Origin: a bacterium
Lineage (GTDB): Bacteria; SZUA-79; Acidulodesulfobacterales; Acidulodesulfobacteraceae
Length of the DNA stretch: 9,561 nt
Direction of reading: 5' to 3'
Assembly: GCA_021821565.1 (NCBI GenBank)
Contig: JAKACI010000040.1
Span: 1-9,561 of the forward strand
Part shown: one piece after another, positions 6,318-9,561 of the stretch
Layout of the letters: the number at the start of each line of letters is the position of its first letter
Position numbering within the stretch: the first letter of the stretch is position 1
Translations under genes and position numbers: made by a program
The notes under the pieces: generated by a model
Told to the model about the DNA's origin: nothing
The model's input: the letters and a program-made list of their open reading frames with translations, nothing else
The model's database searches: none

Positions 6318-6346
6318 ATAATATAATAATTAAAGGTAGCGTTCAA
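6318..6346 (-). promoter_or_regulatory. tRNA-Ser promoter
   Basis: On the minus strand TTGAAC (6341-6346), a 17-base spacer and TATTAT (6318-6323) place the start near 6311, seven bases before the tRNA. Spacing and position are ideal for a stable-RNA promoter. Confidence 0.65.
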
Positions 6347-6391
6347 TATTTAATTAATTCTTTTTTATATTTATTTTATTCTTTATTATAT

Positions 6392-6411
6392 TTTTATCTA
6401 ATTTTATCTAA
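6392..6411. repeat. 10-bp tandem duplication
   Basis: TTTTATCTAA twice head to tail, in the A/T-rich gap between tlpA and the tRNA. No other signal was seen in that gap apart from the tRNA promoter. Confidence 0.7.
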
Positions 6412-6451
6412 TTCTTTGTTTATTACTTAATTTATTACTTTGTTTATTTAA

Positions 6452-7036
6452 TTATTTCTTATTGTTTCCTGCTATTTTTTTAAATTCATAACTTAAAAAT
6501 CCAGGAGGCAATTCTCCCGTAAAATGCGCAACAACATATCCTTTTTTGTTAATGATAAAAGATTGCGGTATTTCGTAAACATTGCCGTATTCTCTGTCAA
6601 TATGTTCATTAGCCATACCGACAGGATAAGTTATTATGCCCCCTTTGAATGTTTTAATAAAATGAGCTACATAATTAGGTCCTTGATTATTCACCGATAA
6701 ACCGATAATTTGAAACCCTTCTTTTCTATGAGATTTATAAAATTTTTCAAGCCTCGGTATTTCCGCTCTGCATGGAGGACACCATGTTGCCCAGAAATTT
6801 ACGAGCACTATCTCCCCTCTATATTTTTTTAGCGTTAATGTAAGTCCGGGATAATTAATACTTTTCACTTTAAAAGCAGGGGCAAAAGCTTTATTTCCCG
6901 AAACTGGTATTTTTTTACCGCTTTTGCTATGCCCTCCCCATAATAAATCAGGAAGTTTAATTATATAAATAGAGGCTAAAATAATAGCTGTTATAAATAC
7001 TATAAGCTTTATAGATTGTTTTATTTTATATTGCAA
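6452..7036 (-). CDS. Membrane-anchored TlpA/ResA-like thiol-disulfide oxidoreductase
   Basis: A 194-aa thioredoxin-fold protein of the AlkC/TSA-Redoxin TlpA-like class. An N-terminal hydrophobic helix (about residues 9-27, IKLIVFITAIILASIYII) with no clear cleavage site suggests a membrane anchor and an extracytoplasmic domain. The fold begins with APAFKVKSINYPGLTLTL (52-69), then VLVNFWATWCPPCRAEIP with active-site C86-P-P-C89, and the cis-proline loop EIPQSF (P157). Such proteins reduce disulfides in cytochrome c maturation or general envelope thiol metabolism; the specific substrate cannot be told here. The start is TTG (7034-7036), supported by AAGGA at 7045-7049 eight bases upstream, and an in-frame TAA just beyond excludes a longer version. 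It is monocistronic, with its own candidate promoter. Confidence 0.9.
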   Translation of the reverse strand: MQYKIKQSIKLIVFITAIILASIYIIKLPDLLWGGHSKSGKKIPVSGNKAFAPAFKVKSINYPGLTLTLKKYRGEIVLVNFWATWCPPCRAEIPRLEKFYKSHRKEGFQIIGLSVNNQGPNYVAHFIKTFKGGIITYPVGMANEHIDREYGNVYEIPQSFIINKKGYVVAHFTGELPPGFLSYEFKKIAGNNKK

Positions 7037-7125
7037 TTTAATTTTCCTTTATTTTATTATATTTTTATTTTATTATATTAATATATTAATTAATTAATAG
7101 TATGACAAATGTATGGCAAATTTTT

Positions 7126-7154
7126 AGAATATTCTTTTATCATCCGTCCGTCAA
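7126..7154 (-). promoter_or_regulatory. Candidate promoter of the tlpA-like gene
   Basis: On the minus strand TTGACG (7149-7154), a 17-base spacer and TATTCT (7126-7131) predict a start near 7119 and a leader of about 80 bases before the TTG codon. The -35 is good and the -10 moderate. Confidence 0.45.
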
Positions 7155-7296
7155 AGCTTGCTTGGCTGGTTTAAACTTAGTATATTATACATATTATAAC
7201 TAATGCTTTATATTTATTTATAAATAAATATTATAATATTTTAATAATTTTATCGCAACTTAATAATTGTTTTTAAAGTTAACTTTTTTTATATTT

Positions 7297-7320
7297 TTAT
7301 TTAATTATTTAATTATTTAA
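7297..7320. repeat. 8-bp tandem repeat, three units
   Basis: TTATTTAA three times head to tail, in the tlpA-galU spacer. It is simple A/T sequence of low information and is recorded as another short tandem array. Confidence 0.6.
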
Positions 7321-7397
7321 TTATAAAAAATACCAATTTTATGATATATTTATTTAAAACATAAAAATGTAATGTAATATATTTGCAAAACATTAAA

Positions 7398-7435
7398 CAT
7401 AAAACACTTTTTATAACATAAAACACTTTTTATAA
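7398..7435. repeat. 19-bp perfect tandem duplication upstream of galU
   Basis: CATAAAACACTTTTTATAA occurs twice head to tail without mismatch, ending 64 bases before the galU start. The identical copies suggest a recent duplication. Each copy carries a possible -10-like TATAA, so the duplication may have doubled a promoter part or an operator. Confidence 0.9.
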
Positions 7436-7499
7436 TACGATAATACAAGATAATACAATATGATATATAATTATAAACTAATTATAGGAGTTTCTATAG

Positions 7500-8363
7500 A
7501 TGAAAGTCAATAAGGCTGTATTTCCCGCCGCGGGTCTCGGAACAAGATTATTGCCGATTACAAAATCTATACCGAAAGAAATGCTGATTCTCGTAGATAA
7601 GCCTTTAATACAATACGGCGTAGAAGAATGTATAGAATCTGAAATTCAAGATATAATAATAATCACAGGCAGAGGGAAAACCGCAATTGAAGACTATTTT
7701 GACAGGTCTATAGAACATGAGGTGCTTCTTAAGAAAAAAGGTAAACATGACCTGTTAAAATCAGTTAATGATATTGCCAGTATGATTAATTTCTCATATA
7801 CAAGACAAAAAGAAGCATTAGGTTTAGGACATGCAATATTATGCGCTCAAAATTTAATAGGAGATGAACCTTTTTCTATAATATTAAGTGATGATATAAT
7901 AGACGCTAAGGTGCCTGTTATGAAACAAATGATAGAAATATATAAAAAATACAGATACAGCATTTTAGCTGTTCAAAAAGTAAAAGACGAAGATATCCCA
8001 AAATATGGTATAATAAAAGGAATAGAAATAGAAAAAGGGATATATAAAATAGAAAATTTAGTAGAAAAACCTGAATTGGCAGAAGCACCTTCCAATCTTG
8101 CAATAATAGGAAGATATATATTAACTCCGAGAATTTTTGATTTTTTAAAAGAAACTAAACCCGGAAAGGGAGGAGAGATTCAATTGACCGATGCAATCAA
8201 ATCTCTTCTTAGCGTTCAGCCTGTTTACGCGTTAGAATTTGAGGGCACACGATATGACGGAGGCAATAAACTTGAACTTCTTGAAGCTCAGATTACCTTT
8301 GGGCTTAAAAACGAAGAATTAAAAGATGGACTGATAAATTTTATTCAAAACATTAATTTATAA
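7500..8363 (+). CDS. galU: UTP-glucose-1-phosphate uridylyltransferase
   Basis: Makes UDP-glucose from UTP and glucose-1-phosphate, feeding envelope polysaccharide and lipopolysaccharide synthesis in the cytoplasm. The 287 aa match the usual bacterial GalU length. Signatures: nucleotide-binding AAGLGTRLLPITKSIPKEML (10-29), with the arginine and lysine of the family; RQKEALGLGHAIL (102-114); the metal/sugar-phosphate LSDDI (129-133); LVEKPELAEAPSNLAIIGRY (187-206); GGEIQLTDAI (224-233); and the late GTRYDGGNKLE (249-259). The ATG is supported by AGGAG at 7486-7490, nine bases upstream. It stands alone between divergent tlpA and a repeat-rich gap, so no operon partner is visible. A closely related nucleotidyltransferase such as RfbA/GlmU-type is less likely given the GalU-specific motifs. 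Confidence 0.95.
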   Translation: MKVNKAVFPAAGLGTRLLPITKSIPKEMLILVDKPLIQYGVEECIESEIQDIIIITGRGKTAIEDYFDRSIEHEVLLKKKGKHDLLKSVNDIASMINFSYTRQKEALGLGHAILCAQNLIGDEPFSIILSDDIIDAKVPVMKQMIEIYKKYRYSILAVQKVKDEDIPKYGIIKGIEIEKGIYKIENLVEKPELAEAPSNLAIIGRYILTPRIFDFLKETKPGKGGEIQLTDAIKSLLSVQPVYALEFEGTRYDGGNKLELLEAQITFGLKNEELKDGLINFIQNINL

Positions 8364-8424
8364 TAAAACATTATTCAATGATACTCTTTAATTCTTCCAT
8401 AGAAACTATCAATGATATTTCAAT

Positions 8425-8448
8425 GATAAGTAATACGATAAGTAATAC
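8425..8448. repeat. 12-bp perfect tandem duplication
   Basis: GATAAGTAATAC twice head to tail downstream of galU, amid several looser TCAATGATA copies. Confidence 0.8.
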
Positions 8449-8471
8449 ATAGATAAGCAACACCTGATTCC

Positions 8472-8645
8472 TGCTTTTCTTCGGAATGACTGTATATAGC
8501 GGATGAAATTATAAAATATTCTCTAAGTCATTCCCGCGTAAGCTGGAAAGTTCTAAAGACAGAAATACACGTCGTTTCTGCCCATGAGGCTATAAGCCAT
8601 ATAAACGCATGCCGTTTATGGCGAAGCGGTCATCCGGAAAATAAA
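8472..8645. repeat. Degenerate hairpin-rich repeat segment
   Basis: GGAATGAC (8483-8490) and GTCATTCCCGCG (8527-8538) are diverged relatives of the E1 inner block. They are followed by nested small inverted repeats: CAGAAA/TTTCTG, GGCT/AGCC, and GCCAT-AT-AAACG against CGTTTATGGC (8596-8622, a two-base bulge). The segment is GC-richer than its surroundings and has no open frame worth calling. It is probably an eroded intergenic repeat; a structured RNA is possible but unsupported. Confidence 0.45.
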
Positions 8646-8689
8646 TTTCTATGAAAGAGATGACAGCTAATAGATAATAGATAATAATG

Positions 8690-8824
8690 ATGCTCCCAAA
8701 ATTGCCGATAGAGATTATTAAAAGTGCTTTAATGTTTTAATAAAGATTAAAAAGATTGGATGAGCCGTCTAAATACCGACGGCTCATCCAGAATAGAATT
8801 TTCTATCGGCAATTTTGGGATGCT
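8690..8824. mobile_element. E2: 125-bp miniature inverted-repeat element with 5-bp target duplication
   Basis: Perfect 18-bp terminal inverted repeats, CCCAAAATTGCCGATAGA (8695-8712) and TCTATCGGCAATTTTGGG (8802-8819), are flanked by identical ATGCT on both sides (8690-8694 and 8820-8824). It is in the opposite orientation to E1: its right side carries end A (TTCTGGATGAG in complement) and its left side end B. The interior is a perfect 12-bp hairpin GGATGAGCCGTC/GACGGCTCATCC (8758-8769 and 8778-8789). It has no coding capacity. It lies about 30 bases upstream of the probable hsp20 promoter. Confidence 0.88.
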
Positions 8825-8851
8825 ATGGTGACTACAAAATAAAAAATAAAA

Positions 8852-8860
8852 TGTTATAAT
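8852..8860 (+). promoter_or_regulatory. Extended -10 promoter upstream of hsp20
   Basis: TGTTATAAT is a perfect TGnTATAAT extended -10. No good -35 sits 16-18 bases upstream. A second TATAAT is at 8876-8881. No CIRCE palindrome or heat-shock sigma pattern was recognised. The start would fall near 8867, giving a leader of about 95 bases. Confidence 0.4.
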
Positions 8861-8961
8861 ATCAACTCGGTGGGTTATAATTTTAGAATAATAAAAGCGG
8901 TGAATTTAAGAAAAGAAAAATATTTTAATATAAAAATACAAATAATGGGAATTAAAATATT

Positions 8962-9465
8962 ATGAATCATCATAATAACGCCAGCGATAATTATAATAAC
9001 AAGATTAGAAAATTTAAAAAAGAAGTGGAAAAATTATTCAGGGAACTGTTTGAATCAATTTATCTTGAAGAATTATCAGCTTCTTTCAGCGCTAATACTT
9101 CTCCCATTGATATTTACAATACAAAAAACAAACTTATCATTGAACTCGAGGTTCCGGGCGTTAGGAAAGAAGATATAGCTATAATTATACAGGACAACAT
9201 ATTGATTATAAGATGGTTTTTGATTTCCGATTTAAACAATTTTAGTAATTTTAATAAAGAACACATCAAAAACCACGAAAATGTTAGATTTTTATGTATG
9301 GAAAGAAGATTTGGCAAATTTGAAAAATTTTTACTTTTACCTTTCAGTCCTGCAAGTAAAAATATTAAAGCGATATTATCAAACGGCGTGCTAAAAATTA
9401 TATTTAATATAGAAAATCAAAATATTTATTCAAAAATAAATATTGAAATTGATTATTTTAAATAA
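8962..9465 (+). CDS. Hsp20/alpha-crystallin family small heat-shock protein
   Basis: ATP-independent cytoplasmic holdase chaperone, 167 aa. After a variable, Asn-rich and Lys-rich N-terminus, the alpha-crystallin domain starts at about residue 47 (SPIDIYNTKNKLIIELEVPGV), followed by KEDIAIIIQDNILII, a loop, then MERRFGKFEKFLLLPF (about 113-128) and the family-typical SNGVLKIIF (144-152). A C-terminal KINIEI resembles the I-x-I motif used for oligomer assembly. The segment after the central strand (RWFLISDLNNFSNFNK) is unusually hydrophobic where the family normally has a polar R/K-E-rich stretch, so this is a divergent member. The ribosome-binding site is weak (GGGA at 8947-8950, 11 bases away). 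The next gene starts 85 bases downstream on the same strand and may be co-transcribed. Confidence 0.85.
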   Translation: MNHHNNASDNYNNKIRKFKKEVEKLFRELFESIYLEELSASFSANTSPIDIYNTKNKLIIELEVPGVRKEDIAIIIQDNILIIRWFLISDLNNFSNFNKEHIKNHENVRFLCMERRFGKFEKFLLLPFSPASKNIKAILSNGVLKIIFNIENQNIYSKINIEIDYFK

Positions 9466-9489
9466 TTATTTAATAATATAAAAATATTT

Positions 9490-9512
9490 ATTATATTATA
9501 TTATATTATATT
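9490..9512. repeat. Pentanucleotide tandem repeat (ATTAT)
   Basis: Four full ATTAT units plus a partial fifth lie in the short gap between hsp20 and the next gene. Pentamer tracts are prone to slippage, and this one lies about 40 bases upstream of the start codon at 9551. Confidence 0.75.
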
Positions 9513-9550
9513 GTTCTTACACTAATTTACTTTACAGGAGATATATTTAT

Positions 9551-9561
9551 ATGACCATTAC
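9551..9561 (+). CDS. Start of an unidentified gene, cut by the window edge
   Basis: An ATG at 9551 is preceded by a good AGGAG at 9536-9540, ten bases upstream. Only three codons (M-T-I) and two further bases are visible. The product cannot be identified. The same strand and short gap suggest it could be co-transcribed with the small heat-shock gene. Confidence 0.5.

Larger units (their letters stand above)
7037..7499. other. tlpA-galU divergent intergenic region
   Basis: 463 bases without a gene between two divergent genes. It contains the candidate tlpA promoter (7126-7154) within a small less A/T-rich island (7141-7175), an 8-bp TTATTTAA triplet repeat (7297-7320), a perfect 19-bp tandem duplication (7398-7435) and the galU ribosome-binding site AGGAG (7486-7490). 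No convincing two-box promoter for galU was found, although TATAAT occurs at 7431 and 7466. Confidence 0.55.
8364..8961. other. galU-hsp20 intergenic region: repeat debris and element E2
   Basis: 598 bases without a supported gene. In order it holds: a 12-bp tandem duplication GATAAGTAATAC (8425-8448); a degraded pair of inverted GGAATGAC/GTCATTCC repeats (8483-8490, 8527-8534) related to the palindromic block in E1; a GC-richer segment with several small hairpins (8560-8640); the complete miniature element E2 (8695-8819); and the likely hsp20 promoter. No clear terminator follows galU. Confidence 0.6.

Noticed and set aside
6121..6321. Plus-strand open frame containing GGERGIRTPG
   Set aside because: It is the antisense of tRNA-Ser; this peptide is a well-known false protein from tRNA-Ser loci.
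7918..8103. Minus-strand hydrophobic frame inside galU
   Set aside because: It is the antisense of the A-rich lysine/isoleucine coding stretch of galU; the Leu/Phe-rich product is a compositional artefact.
9114..9317. Minus-strand frame inside hsp20
   Set aside because: It is antisense to the well-supported small heat-shock gene and has no start signals.

Overview
This is an AT-rich bacterial chromosome segment (intergenic regions are extremely A+T rich) carrying the core of dissimilatory sulfur metabolism: ATP sulfurylase (sat) and both subunits of adenylylsulfate reductase (aprB, aprA) in one minus-strand array. That gene set points to an anaerobic sulfate/sulfite-metabolising bacterium. 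Base composition and gene style would fit a deltaproteobacterial-type lineage such as the acidophilic Acidulodesulfobacterales/Sva0485 group, but this placement is a guess. The sequence alone does not say whether the pathway runs reductively or oxidatively.

Layout, left to right: aprA (minus, cut by the window start); a 242-base gap with a strong hairpin; aprB (minus); a 377-base AT-rich gap with phased direct repeats; sat (minus); a long divergent intergenic region holding a sat promoter, a 237-bp miniature inverted-repeat element (called E1 here) and a ppa promoter; ppa, a soluble pyrophosphatase (plus); a decayed DNA methyltransferase (minus) with an in-frame stop, a frameshift and a 3' truncation at a fragment of the same repeat family; a short C-terminal remnant of a possible partner gene abutting the CCA end of tRNA-Ser(CGA) (minus, with its own promoter); a TlpA/ResA-like membrane-anchored thioredoxin (minus, TTG start); galU (plus); a repeat-rich intergenic region with a second, 125-bp copy of the element (E2); an Hsp20-type small heat-shock protein (plus); and the first codons of another plus-strand gene at the right edge.

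How the genes work together: Sat activates sulfate to APS and releases pyrophosphate. The divergently transcribed Ppa would hydrolyse that pyrophosphate and pull the reaction forward. AprBA interconverts APS and sulfite plus AMP. The remaining genes (thioredoxin, galU, hsp20) are housekeeping or stress functions with no obvious link to the sulfur genes.

The most unusual content is non-coding. A small inverted-repeat element family has 18-bp termini and 5-bp target duplications at two complete copies, both next to promoters, and a third terminal fragment forms the end of the broken methyltransferase. Short perfect tandem duplications (8-19 bp units) recur in nearly every intergenic region. No CRISPR array, rRNA or complete transposase gene was seen.
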